From Macrotis lagotis (lineage: Eukaryota; Chordata; Mammalia; Peramelemorphia; Peramelidae), in assembly GCF_037893015.1 (NCBI RefSeq), contig NC_133666.1, positions 265,463,530-265,527,529 of the forward strand: a stretch of DNA of 64,000 bases, given 5' to 3'. Of the stretch, positions 54,191 through 64,000 are shown piece after piece (the stretch's first letter is position 1; every line of letters starts with the position of its first letter). Both the position numbers and the translations under genes were made by a program. A model generated the notes under the pieces. It did not search any database and was not told the origin of the DNA. It was given only the letters and a program-made list of their open reading frames with translations.

Positions 54191-54672
54191 TTTTCTCTTT
54201 AATCTTTTAAAAATGCATTATGGTTTATTTAGACACCAGTAGATTTATTATCTCCTTGACAGAATTACTTTTTCTGTCACAACCTACATATGACTGAGTT
54301 GTTCTAGGAAATATTCCCACTTGTTTTTCCATGGATTCTCCTTAGCAGGTTTTGCTCTAATACCATCTTCTGCTTCTGGGAACATTTTTAGCTCCTAATA
54401 AAATAAAAGACTTTTACAGTCTTCTGTGTTTTTTATAATATCTCCTGTACCACTTTTAGGGTTCATGTTAGGATTGTGGATAGGATACAGCCTACTTATA
54501 CCCATGCATCTGTTTATTGCTCTCAGGACACCTGACAAGATTTGGCAACTGAGTGGATGTAGAGAATGAGAAAAACTGAAGAATCAAGAAAGACAATGAC
54601 ATTGCACATGTGGGTCATGGGAAGGATGGTGTAACCTCAACAAAAATAGGGAATATTAGAAAAGGGATGAAG

Positions 54673-54673
<1 letters not shown>

Positions 54674-54728
<55 letters not shown>
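54674..54728. repeat. (GA)n microsatellite
   Basis: About 27 GA units, the longest GA tract here. Confidence 0.97.
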
Positions 54729-54730
<2 letters not shown>

Positions 54731-54734
54731 AGTT

Positions 54735-54885
54735 AGGAGTTTAAGAGAGGAGATATAGAACAAGAGCTTTAAAAATGATAGAATCAAATTAGGCTTTGCT
54801 TTGTTTTTTTCTTTGGAGGGCATGGGCATGTTTGAAGGGAAGGAACCAGTAGACGTAGAGAGACTAACCATGAGAAAGAAAGGGA
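54735..54885 (-). mobile_element. L2/CR1-clade LINE fragment, antisense
   Basis: 'gcatgggcatgtttgaaggg' and 'aaggaaccagtagacgtaga' are inverted L2-type ORF2 blocks. The adjoining 60-codon ORFs are remnants. Confidence 0.6.
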
Positions 54886-55154
54886 GCATAACTGTGGGGT
54901 GTTTTATCATCTTCTGTGCATGGATTAATTTGCTGGGCATGATGAAAAATGCAAAATTGAAACATAGTATAGACAGGTATTGAGGCATGTGTGCTAATAA
55001 TTATAATAGGAAGTGGAATACAGAGTAGCAAGAGAAGCATGGACAAAACCCTATGGAAGTTTAGAAAAAGTAGAGATGATTCTCACCTGGGTGACCATGG
55101 ATACCTTTAAAGGAGGTAAGATCCAATTTATGATAGTTTTTCCCCCTTTTGCCA

Positions 55155-55410
55155 TCAGCTAAGTGACACAATAGATAGAGCACTGGACTTGGAATCAGGA
55201 AGATCTGAATTCATATCCATCCTTAGACACTTACTGGTTATATAACCCTGGGAAAGTTATTCAAAATCTATCCACTTTATTTTTCTCTGTAAAATATGGA
55301 TGAAATTAGCATCTATATCCTAGGATAATTCTGAGGATAATGTAAACTATATTTGTAAAGTGCTTTGCAAACCTTAAAAATCTAAAAAATGATAGTAATG
55401 ATTATTAACA
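55155..55410 (+). repeat. THER1/MIR-type CORE-SINE, nearly full length
   Basis: 'cagctaagtgacacaataga', 'gcactggacttggaatcagg', 'tggttatataaccctgggaa', 'ttgtaaagtgctttgcaaac'. All modules present. Confidence 0.88.
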
Positions 55411-56373
55411 TATAGAATGACTGAAATACTAGTGATCATAAACAGGCTTTTAGTTCTGTGAATGTGATACACACACCATCATTCTATACAAAACCTGTCA
55501 TGCCCCATCTACCAGTTGTCATTATAGTTTCAAAGAAAGGACTTTAAAAATAGGGTAGCTTCAAGTACATCAATTGAAATTTTTTATTATTTAGCTAGAT
55601 AACTAATAGGTCATATTTCTTCCCTATCTACTTTGAAATATTGACCTTCTCTTCCCAGGGAAAGAATAAATTACTTGAATAATCAAAAAATAAAGATGAC
55701 TGTAGCAGTTGGTTTTTAGGATAAATCTATCTATTGTTCCATTTTTTTCTTCTTTTCAATAGTCTGTGGGCACTTTGAGCCCACATATTGCGTATGGTTC
55801 TTCTCAGAATGCTCTCATCAGTTTTTACTTCTTATTGTGTTAGTAGCACCAGCTGTGTGGCTATTTTTCTCCCAAACTCTTTTTGAACTGTCAAACTGGA
55901 TCCCAGAGAGCATCTGGCTACTGCTCCCTTCACAATGCTATGAATGACTCTGAGGGACAGGGAATGCTTTTTTAGTTCTATTTCTCACAATTACCCTGTC
56001 ACTCAACCAGTTAACATTTGCTCAATATCAATTAATTAATATAATGCTCTTGCAAAAAGATATTTACTAAAATATTAATAAAAAAATTGAACTAGGATTA
56101 TACTCTTCCTTCTGTACACCTACCTAGGAAGAGTGAATTCAAATTAAAAACAATTGCTGCAAACTATGTCCCTTCCTGCCACCTCTTCCAGTCTGGCAAG
56201 TTGTAATGTCCTAACATTAGAAGTTCATTTCTCCTTTCTTATTTCTGTACCAAGTTCACTTCTAGGTGTGACAAGCTGATCTCTTACTCAGAAATAACTC
56301 CTTGTTGGGTTGAGTTGAATGGTTCTCTTTGAAGGTCTGGGCCCTCATTCAATTCCTGAAGAATTCTGTTAAG

Positions 56374-56375
<2 letters not shown>
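55411..56375. other. Stretch without recognised gene
   Basis: No repeat or gene recognised; possibly single-copy. Confidence 0.45.

Positions 56376-56378
<3 letters not shown>

Positions 56379-56406
<28 letters not shown>
56379..56406. repeat. (GA)n microsatellite
   Basis: About 14 GA units. Confidence 0.95.
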
Positions 56407-56411
<5 letters not shown>

Positions 56412-56660
56412 CAATATCCTATTTAAAATCTCATAATATCCTAATCCAGTGTTTTCTATCTCAAATGCTCAAATGCTCATCTACCCAACTTCAGAAAAAA
56501 ATAAACACAAAGGGACAAAAAAAGACAAAGATAGAAACACCACACATTCATGGCAACATGGCTGACAAGAATAAGGTAGCTGGGTCCATCTTTCTTCCCA
56601 CACAAAGGGATTCTGCTTTACTTCAAAGTCATTAGGGAAAAGAGATTCTGTATTTTCAAA

Positions 56661-56661
56661 C

Positions 56662-56725
<64 letters not shown>

Positions 56726-56730
56726 CACAC
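56661..56730. repeat. (TA)n microsatellite with TG/CA interruptions
   Basis: Three TA blocks separated by 'tgta' and 'caca' steps. Confidence 0.95.
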
Positions 56731-56734
56731 TTGT

Positions 56735-57530
56735 TTCTGACTCAGTAGCTAAGCAAAAACTTTTCATCCCTATAGTAAACTGATAGGAAATAATTAGAGG
56801 ATATCTATGTATTATTTGAAGCAATGAGGGAAAGGAATCTTGCAAACATTTCTCTAAAAAGTTCACCTAGATAGGTAGCAGGCAGGAAATATTGCACAAA
56901 CCTTTCAAGGTGGACCACCATTGACCAGTTCTCCATTAAATGTCTATTTGATGTCAAAGTAACCAAAAATATGAAAAAAGAGGAAAAAGAAATCTGTCAA
57001 ACTGCTTTTTTTAGCTCATAAAGATTAGAAAATGAGAACAAACAAAATAAAAGAACTGATTAAATTAACTGGTTAACTACTGTTATATATAGTTAACAAC
57101 TGGTTAAGTGAATTCAATTATTTTTGTTGCCCTGCATTTAAACAAACCAATTTTCAATACCTAAACTATTTTTAAAGATCTGCCCAAACACCAATCATAT
57201 CCTGGTTCATTGGTAAGAGCCAAAGGTACCAGGGTTTTTTTTTCCCACATTCTTACTGCTATGATGAGACTATATCAGGTAGTAGACCCAACCCAGATGT
57301 TTTAGGAATGCTTCAAACAGCCCCAAACTCTCTTTAAAGGCGTGGTTTAACATTCTTACTTTGTTTTGTCATCACATTCCTAGGGAGATTTTAATCCCTG
57401 GATCAACAACTCTGAAGGCCCTTTTTTTCTATGTACTGTACATTGTTATGTCAATATAAAGGAGTCTATGATCAGCACCTGATTGATATTTGTAGTAATC
57501 TCTATAGTAATCTCTGCACATTTTTCCTCC
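56735..57530. other. Stretch without recognised gene
   Basis: No supported element. A 'ggttaactac', 'ggttaagtga' near-repeat lies at about 57070-57110. Confidence 0.4.
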
Positions 57531-57536
57531 TCTTCT

Positions 57537-57561
57537 CCCCCCCCCCCCCCCCCCCCCCCCC
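57537..57561. repeat. C25 homopolymer
   Basis: Twenty-five consecutive Cs as assembled; such long C/G runs are rare in mammals and error-prone in sequencing. Confidence 0.9.
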
Positions 57562-57667
57562 GGCCACATGGTTAAGAACATGTACAAGATCTAGGTTCAA
57601 AGCTCTAAGACCAGGGACACATTTAATATTTCAGTGCCAATAAGCAAGAACTCTACAAGAATGTGAA

Positions 57668-57670
<3 letters not shown>

Positions 57671-57711
<41 letters not shown>
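57671..57711. repeat. (GA)n microsatellite
   Basis: About 20 GA units. Confidence 0.97.
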
Positions 57712-57714
<3 letters not shown>

Positions 57715-57715
<1 letters not shown>

Positions 57716-58150
57716 ACTCCTATCTTCTCTCCTGAAACCCAACAGTATTTTATTTCTTTTTATAATATGGGGTTAGAGAAATGAGATGGAGTATAGGTTG
57801 TGTTTAGATTGAAATGATTTTCCTTTTGAATATAAAACCATTTGAGAATAGACAAAAAAAAACTACTCAATCGATAGAGAGAAAATTTCTTCTAAAAGTT
57901 GTGTATTTATGAAGGTACATATACTACATACAACATTGAATAGGAAGGTGGTGCTTCCCCTTGTCAATAATATAAAAGCAGTAGATGGTTGCCCACATAT
58001 CATAGCATAGATAGGATTATCGGTTTACTTGTTTATGGAACTTTGAATTTATATTGAAATCATACTCGTGTAAGCATAAGGTTCCATAAATAGGAAAGAT
58101 AATAGGCAAAGAATTATATATATACATATAAATACACACACATGTTTATG
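57715..58150. other. Stretch without recognised gene
   Basis: Nothing recognised between the microsatellites. Confidence 0.4.

Positions 58151-58154
<4 letters not shown>

Positions 58155-58207
<53 letters not shown>
58155..58207. repeat. (TA)n microsatellite
   Basis: About 26 uninterrupted TA units. Confidence 0.97.
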
Positions 58208-58208
<1 letters not shown>

Positions 58209-58795
58209 TCTATGACTTAAGTAAGATAAGTTTGAGCAAAAAAAGCTAAATTTAAGAAGAAGGTGATTGGAGGTCAATTGAATAATCAAAAATGGTTGGA
58301 GGTCAATTGAAAAAAGAAGTAACATGATTCAAAATTGCATCTTTATTGCAAATGGAGTCATTATCTCTTCTCTCTCCCTTCATGCTTCAGTCACACTGAA
58401 ATAAAGGTGGATGAATCCTTGTCCAAAAAAGGTCTAAACTTATTGATAAATCTCTACCCATTGTAGTATTAATCTCACCAGAAAAAATTTAGCATCTATT
58501 GCTTTTCTTTTATTTAAAAGAAAATAAAATGACAGCAATGAAAAGTCAAAACTGAGAGGATGTTAAAAAGTTCATTGGAAAGGAAGAAGTCAGTGACTTG
58601 TCATGCCATCTGCACCATAGCCTCTACTCATTTTAACTCAACACCTCAACAAGAAAAGAGAAGAGACAGAATTCTAATGAGCTGATCATTTAATGGGAAA
58701 GTTACATTCATCTAGAATGGAGACAGGAGGTTAAAGATGTGTATCTGGTGCGGTGCTTGTATTAGCTCACCAATCATAATTCTCAGTTAGCAAAT
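58208..58795. other. Stretch without recognised gene
   Basis: 'ggttggaggtcaattga' and 'gattggaggtcaattgaata' form a short direct repeat near 58265-58310. Otherwise nothing. Confidence 0.4.
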
Positions 58796-58797
58796 AA

Positions 58798-58950
58798 TCT
58801 GACAGCCAACAAAGATTTATTAAGCATTTACTAATTATCAGTGGTTGTTGTTATTATCTTTGTTCATCCTTCGTTTTCAAACAGGACCAAATACATCAGG
58901 AGGTTGATGTCTTCACTGCTGCAAGAATTGGTTTTAAAATTAGAATTGTA
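58798..58950 (-). repeat. L2-type start followed by an RTE-type 3' terminus, antisense
   Basis: 'caaagatttattaagcattt' is an inverted L2 end, cut after about 35 bases by 'catccttcgttttcaaacag', 'gaccaaatacatcaggaggt' and 'tgatgtcttcactgctgcaa', the inverted RTE/RTE-SINE tail. Confidence 0.6.
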
Positions 58951-60175
58951 TGATCATCAACCTCAATCTCTTGATTGTGAAAGCACTGGGAATAGAAATG
59001 TCAGCAACAAAACAGTCTTGGTGGATTCTCTTGCACCTCATACCACTAATCACTCCATTCACTACAAACAACTCATCAAAGCCTCAGAAGAAGAGGGCAG
59101 AAAAACAATCATTTAAAAATTTAATTCCCTGCTTGACTTCATTTACCTATATGGCAGAAAATGGAGAAGCAGAAATATCTCCTTTTGGTTTCTTCTCTCA
59201 ACAGGTACCAAAATGCCAATCCTGGAAAGACAAGATCAAATTATATCACCAATGGGCAAATCCTGGTGTAGCATCTGCTTGAGACTACTAACTTTATAGC
59301 AGTGTTATCTGGACCAGTAGCCTAGGAATATTTAGACTAATAATATATAAGTAATATTTTAGAAATTCTTTATGAATAACTATGCATGACATATAATAAA
59401 CACTGGACTGGGAGATTATTATAACTGGGGTGGGTGGGGGCTGTCTGAAATGTCACATCTACATTAGACTAGGCTACTGCAAGAATGGGAAAGTTTTGAA
59501 TCATGTGGCATTTTTATTCCAGTGAATGAAAATCATCAGTTAAAAAAAAAAAGTTGAGAACAAGAGTGACTGTGCCAACAACTGAGTGAAAGAAATGAAG
59601 GGGAGATAATGCTAAGCTAATGCTCAGCACAGTTGATTGGGCAGTCAGTTGCCACAGTAAAAGTAGAATGGTAGAAGAATATTGGGCCAGAAACAAGGGA
59701 AGGGGACAACCTGTTAATACTACAATATGCCTCTATGTTAATACTATAACATGAATTATACATAGGATATTAGGACTTTTTTTTACAAGGTACCTTGGAA
59801 AACAAAGAGGCCAAGAAGTTCTTAACTTAGGGCCCTTGGTATAGATTTCACAGAAACCTGGATAAAACAAATAACAACTTCCCCCCTACATTCATTATAA
59901 TTGTTTTTCTTGTAATTCTACATATTTCCTTTTATGAATTTAAAAACATTATTCTGAGAATGGATCTATAGGCTTCACCAGATTGCCAAAGGAGTCAATC
60001 ACATGTGAGCATGTGCACATATGCACATATACACACACAAGTTAAGAATTTGATCTGAAGTCAAAGCCTTCATTGTACAAATGAGGAAACAAGGCTGAAA
60101 AAAGGATGTGATTTTATAATTTATAAACTTACAATTTTATAATAACTGATTCATTTTATTATTGATAATTTAATA
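58951..60175. other. Stretch without recognised gene
   Basis: Plus-strand ORFs of 91 and 110 codons (58841-59116, 58950-59282) overlap in different frames, and the first starts within the RTE tail; neither looks like a known protein. Confidence 0.45.
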
Positions 60176-60179
60176 ATAA

Positions 60180-60295
60180 TTTATGAGAAGAAACTGAGGA
60201 ACAGATAGTTTTAGTGACTGACCCAAGGTTACATTGGTTTAAACTGAAAACCTTGATTCTTATTTCAGTATGGTAATCATTATACCACCCTAACA
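60180..60295 (-). repeat. MIR-type SINE, antisense
   Basis: 'gagaagaaactgaggaacag', 'gtgactgacccaaggttaca', 'ggtaatcattataccaccct'. Inverted core and head. Confidence 0.72.
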
Positions 60296-60299
60296 CATG

Positions 60300-61040
60300 C
60301 TATATAATAAGACAAGTGATATGGATCAGAACTAGATCTCTAATGTACCAGAAACCTTAAGTTAAAGAATATTATAAGCTCCAGATGTCAGCTGTGTCTA
60401 ATTGATGCTTAAACTTTAAAATGAAAAGTTCAACTGTTGAAATAATTTCTCTATACAACACCAAGCATCTGCAGATTTGGCAATGTCCGGAGAAATCATC
60501 TAAGTAATTGACTGAATTTTTTACTTTTCATCCAGATGGTTAGTATTGAGTAGGCATACCAACTGGCTTTCCATTTGTTTGCAAAATATAGGGAGCAACA
60601 TGCTAATTTAAAGAAGTGGAACTATTCAGTCACTGACTTTTAATAAATATTCAGCATCCCTGACAATATTATCTTGGTCTCCCAGAGTCTACTGCAGTGA
60701 TATTATGTTGTCCTATTTTCTTCTCCATTAACTGAGTTGTTTTCCATCTTATCCCAAACAGGGCAATTATTGTGATAATAGAACAATGTCCCAGTATCAT
60801 AATTAGGCTCTATAAGTGGTAGTTTGTTTGAAGGGTATTTTTTTTTACATGCTGTAATGGAAATGTACACCATCCACGTGAAATAAGCAACACTCTTCAT
60901 GCTGTCTTTAATGTGGAATTCTGACAGAACTCTTTTCTATTGTCATTCACAGACTCCATTTTCCTCAATATCTTTGAATCTCAATTGTTTCTTAATTTAA
61001 CTATGACAAGTTAAACAAAGTCTGGAAGGTAGTAGTTCAT
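60300..61040. other. Repeat-free stretch, possibly single-copy
   Basis: About 0.7 kb without any recognised transposon before the young SINE; A+T-rich with several TAAT cores. No coding signal. Confidence 0.45.
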
Positions 61041-61056
61041 TTATAAAGAATCATTT

Positions 61057-61207
61057 GGGGGCGGCTAGGTGGCGCAGTGGATAAAGCACCGGCCTTGGAG
61101 TCAGGAGTACCTGGGTTCATCCGGTCTCAGACACTTAATAATTACCTAGCTGTGTGGCCTTGAGCAAACCACTTAACCCCATTTGCCTTGCAAAAACCTA
61201 AAAAAAA
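61057..61207 (+). mobile_element. WSINE1-type SINE, young, with target-site duplication
   Basis: 'gggggcggctaggtggcgca', 'gtggataaagcaccggcctt', 'ggagtcaggagtacctgggt', 'attacctagctgtgtggcct', 'ccccatttgccttgcaaaaa' and an A tail. A 12-bp duplication, aaagaatcattt, flanks it (61045-61056 and 61208-61219). It retains intact CpGs (in 'ggcgcag' and 'caccggcc') that decay quickly in old copies, so it is among the youngest insertions here. Confidence 0.97.
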
Positions 61208-61374
61208 AAAGAATCATTTTACTTATCTTACCCTTTCCTAAGAAAGAATAGATGTGAAGTACTTAAAAACAGTTATTCAATTTAAAGGGTTTGGGTCTAA
61301 GGGCAGATTCCCCTATGGTAACACAGATAGGTAATGGTTCTCAAATATGGTCCTAGAATATATTGGTGCACTGA

Positions 61375-61495
61375 GACACTAGATTATCTACCTAGTGTGA
61401 TACAGCTAGTATATGTCAAAGAGAGGACCTGAACTCAGGTCTTCATGATTTTGAGGTCTGTTCTCTATCTTTTATTCTATGTTGATTCTCCATAC
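61375..61495 (-). repeat. tRNA-type SINE fragment, antisense
   Basis: 'gtgtgatacagctagtatat' and 'gacctgaactcaggtcttca' are the inverted core and head. Confidence 0.68.
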
Positions 61496-61554
61496 AACAA
61501 ATATGGATTATAATGTAAACTAATGCCTTTATTGAGAGTTCCATTCAATTAAAA

Positions 61555-61790
61555 TCAATTCAACAATTAACTCTACCTACTATGTATGAGGCACTAGTTG
61601 GCATTTGAGGATACATGGAGAAAAAGTAGATAGTTCCTGCCCTCTGTTGACTTCCTGCCTACTTTATGATACCAATTATGTATACACAATTAAATAAATT
61701 TATACAAGGTAAAGCAAAGAAATTTTACAAAAGGAACAACTAAGGAAATTGAGAAGAGAGAAAAATGGAATAGTAGAAAAGGAATGAGGT
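61555..61790 (-). mobile_element. L2-type LINE 3' end, antisense
   Basis: 'ctacctactatgtatgaggc', 'gttcctgccctctgttgact', then decayed inner sequence. Confidence 0.62.
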
Positions 61791-61965
61791 TGGAGTGAAA
61801 AGATCTTGGTTTAAATCCATGTTCTGCTATTTTCTATCTGTGTGAATATAATTTAAGCCCCTTAAGCTGGGTTTTGGTTTTCCTCACCTAGAAAATGAGG
61901 GATTTGGACTGGATGTGATATCTGTGGTTCTTTTTGACTCTATATCTAGGAAAGACCTGGAACTA
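61791..61965 (+). repeat. MIR-type SINE, sense
   Basis: 'ggttggagtgaaaagatctt', 'ctatctgtgtgaatataatt', 'tgagggatttggactggatg', 'gttctttttgactctatatc'. Confidence 0.75.
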
Positions 61966-62189
61966 GACACAAGCTTGGAAGGAAGATAAGACAGACTTCT
62001 ATAAGAAAGATGAGAAGAATTGATTACAGAATTTTTTTAAACCCCAAGAACTTACTTTTTGAGATATAAAAATTAAAAATTATAAAATTTATATCAATTA
62101 TAAAAAACATTTAGAAAATTCTCACCAAAGGTAGCCACTATTTACACTTTTTTTTCAGTATATATAGTTGATAGATTTTTTGCTGTCTT

Positions 62190-62325
62190 TAAATATAATG
62201 ATAGCAACTCCCATTCCTATAGTGTTTGAGATTTAGGAGATGCTTTCCTGTGAGGTGAGTATAGTTATCTTCATTTTACAAATAAAGAAACTGAGTCTTA
62301 GAAAGGGAAAGTCACTTGTCACAAT
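62190..62325 (-). repeat. THER1/MIR-type SINE, antisense
   Basis: 'gagatgctttcctgtgaggt', 'cttcattttacaaataaaga', 'aaagggaaagtcacttgtca'. Inverted tail and core. Confidence 0.68.
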
Positions 62326-62329
62326 AACA

Positions 62330-62595
62330 ACCTAGATAAAGCATCAAGGCACCCTGAGGGAGGTGTCATGTCCTTAGGGAACCCACTTACTACAATTGCT
62401 TCCTTCATATCACAGTGGAGACAACCCAGGACCCTAAAATCAAGAACCTTTATAATAGAAATATTGTCCAGAATGCTCATCTTACTTATGGCCCTTAATG
62501 GCCAACATCCCTGGAAGTACTCCCTATAGTGAGGTGGCATGTCATCTGCTCCTCGACTAAAGTTTCTGCCTTCTCAGTAATCACCATTATTTCCT
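62330..62595. other. Stretch without recognised gene
   Basis: Moderately G+C-richer. A 73-codon minus ORF (62319-62540) overlaps the SINE and is unfamiliar. Confidence 0.4.
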
Positions 62596-62599
62596 GTCA

Positions 62600-62636
62600 A
62601 CTCCTCCTCCTCCTCCTCCTCCTCCTCCTCCTCCTC

Positions 62637-62675
<39 letters not shown>
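62600..62675. repeat. Compound trinucleotide repeat (CTC)n(CTA)n
   Basis: About 13 CTC units (62600-62638) change abruptly to about 12 CTA/TAC units (62639-62675). On the minus strand this yields artificial poly-Gly and poly-Val in a 101-codon ORF. Confidence 0.97.
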
Positions 62676-62679
62676 GTCT

Positions 62680-63000
62680 TCCACTGATAACAAAGAGAAC
62701 CATAGCAACCAACCAAGTGATTGGTGAAGTGAGTTGCACAGTTATGTTTATTATAGTGAGGGTTATGCTGTCGCAGTCTTTAGCATTGTCAAATGGTTCA
62801 ACACCAGAAACAGATAAGATTTTAACAATGAAAATGGCAATTTCAGTAACATCAATTACTAGCATTTGCTTTACCTCCACCCTAAGAACCATGAAACTTT
62901 TCCATCTAACTTGAAGATGAAACTTCCTATGTCTTCCTATCTTCTCTTCTCCTTGGAGACTTCCAGGTTCTCTTTGATACCCTTTCTTATCCCACCAACT
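62680..63000. other. Stretch without recognised gene
   Basis: ORFs on both strands here are short and unfamiliar. Confidence 0.4.
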
Positions 63001-63004
63001 GGGC

Positions 63005-63140
63005 TGTAGTGAAAAAAAAAGTTATTGAATGTGGAATGGGTTGCTTGGGAAATGATGGATTCCCTTTATTGGAGGTATTATTTTAAGGACATGGGTTAGA
63101 TCAGACAGGCACTAAGCTTCCTTCCAAATCTAGAATACTT
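63005..63140 (+). mobile_element. CR1/L3-like LINE 3' end, sense
   Basis: 'tttattggaggtattatttt', 'acatgggttagatcagacag' and 'gcttccttccaaatctagaa' resemble the CR1-clade end, in which a short 3'UTR follows 'ggaggtcttcaag'-type sequence. Confidence 0.5.
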
Positions 63141-63144
63141 TATT

Positions 63145-63695
63145 TCTTTGAGGGTCCCTCTATCTAATTACACTTGAATTGCATATACTCTTTCAAATAT
63201 AATTCTTCCAAGTCAAGTTAGGTAGATGAAACTGGTAGTACTGTGGTATCCTACACAGATCTAAAAGTATAATAATCATTCTCAAGGCAAAATATCTTAA
63301 AATTTAAACTGTTTGGGGAAAGAAACAAAAAAAAAACTTTTCTACATTTTTTAAAATCACTTTTTTATTGACAGACCTAATCATATTTCAGTAACCACAT
63401 CTGGTGATGAACAGATCTAATGGAATTCAATTCAATCATAACACAAAACAAAGCCCATGTGGCATATTTACCTGAGTCATCTCTGTAAAAATGAGTCATA
63501 AGAATTTGACAATCTAGGTTCCCCAAGAAACCAATATCCATAAGCCTACTTTAATTCTAGCAAATCAAGTCTCTACTAGCCCTCCCGAATCTTGTGCTTG
63601 TCCCAAAGGGTAGAGCTTCAATCACTCCTCTTCCAGTAAGAATGTTTTATCAGTTTGGCAATATTTAAGACATCATCTAACATGTCATGAAATCT
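63145..63695. other. Stretch without recognised gene
   Basis: Nothing recognised. Confidence 0.4.
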
Positions 63696-63699
63696 GGGA

Positions 63700-63850
63700 C
63701 ATCATTAGGGCCACATTCTTCCTCTTTTAAATAGGAGGAAATTGAGAACCAGATAGAAGTAACTTCCCCAAGGTGGTACAGTTAGACAGCTAGAACCAAA
63801 TCTTGAACCCAGATATCCTGATTCCTAGTCTAGTAGTGCTCTTTGGACAG
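63700..63850 (-). repeat. MIR-type SINE, antisense
   Basis: 'taggaggaaattgagaacca', 'acttccccaaggtggtacag', 'aatcttgaacccagatatcc'. Inverted core and head. Confidence 0.75.
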
Positions 63851-63864
63851 GACTAGGGCATGGC

Positions 63865-64000
63865 TGACTTGACAAAATAGAGAGCAATATTACTGATTAT
63901 TAGAATCAAGCTATCACCCAATAAGAATTTATTGTTTCTAATATTTGTCAAGCCCTGTACTAACTTCAGGATACAAAAATTGAAGTTCCTACTTTCAAGG
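63865..64000 (-). mobile_element. L2-type LINE 3' end, antisense, cut by the window edge
   Basis: 'tttgtcaagccctgtactaa' and 'gttcctactttcaagg' at the edge form the inverted terminus of an L2-type LINE that continues outside. Confidence 0.65.

Noticed and set aside
54656-54988. 110-codon minus-strand ORF with Ser/Leu repeats
   Set aside because: Much of it is the translated (GA)n tract and an L2 remnant.
62587-62892. Minus-strand ORF with poly-Val and poly-Gly
   Set aside because: The homopolymers are translations of the (CTC)n(CTA)n microsatellite.

Overview
This window looks like gene-poor nuclear DNA from a marsupial. It is A+T-rich, CpG-poor, dense in microsatellites and full of interspersed repeats. 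I found no host protein-coding exon, rRNA, tRNA, CRISPR array or operon. Every recognisable protein-like stretch belongs to a retrotransposon (L1/HAL1, RTE, L2/CR1). The repeat set points to a metatherian: tRNA-type CORE-SINEs of MIR/THER1 and MAR1/WALLSI type, SINEs with RTE-derived tails, abundant RTE, and a young short SINE with the 'GGTGGCGCAGTGGATA' head that I associate with Australian marsupials (WSINE1 type), possibly a dasyurid. The order-level guess is inference from remembered repeat sequences; family names were not checked against a library.

Layout. 0-11 kb: old MIR-type SINEs, an antisense L2/CR1 LINE (about 4.4-6.5 kb) split by an L1 tail, an RTE 3' end, a CR1/L3 fragment and a sense RTE reverse-transcriptase fragment. 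11-21 kb: microsatellites, a second antisense L2-type LINE (14.8-16.1 kb) interrupted by a SINE, and an L1 tail (20.1-21.1 kb) also interrupted by a SINE. 21-25 kb: a dense cluster of SINEs and L2 3' ends. 25.2-27.7 kb: an antisense, near full-length ORF1-only L1 (HAL1-like) whose ORF1 has three stop codons but no frameshift. 28-33 kb: L2 remnants, then a 5'-truncated L1 with a perfect 15-bp target-site duplication and a nearly open ORF2 C-terminus. 33-45 kb: sparse, with an antisense L1, a probable solo LTR (40.3-40.9 kb), a CORE-SINE split by an RTE 3' end, and possibly a second LTR. 45-49 kb: an antisense L1 next to an antisense RTE that keeps endonuclease- and RT-like peptides. 49-58 kb: L2 and THER1 remnants, an A+T-rich block with homeodomain-type motifs, and a cluster of long microsatellites including a 25-base C run. 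58-64 kb: mostly single-copy sequence with one clean young SINE and old MIR/L2/CR1 pieces.

The elements interact as mobile DNA rather than as a pathway. L1 probably supplied the machinery for L1, HAL1-like and poly(A)-tailed SINE insertions, as the target-site duplications and A tails suggest. RTE and L2 share 3' tails with the RTE-tailed and MIR/THER1 SINEs respectively, and in these families the shared tail is how a LINE mobilises its SINE. Nesting gives relative ages: L2/CR1/MIR oldest, then RTE, RTE-tailed SINEs and older L1s, then the youngest L1 and WSINE-type insertions.
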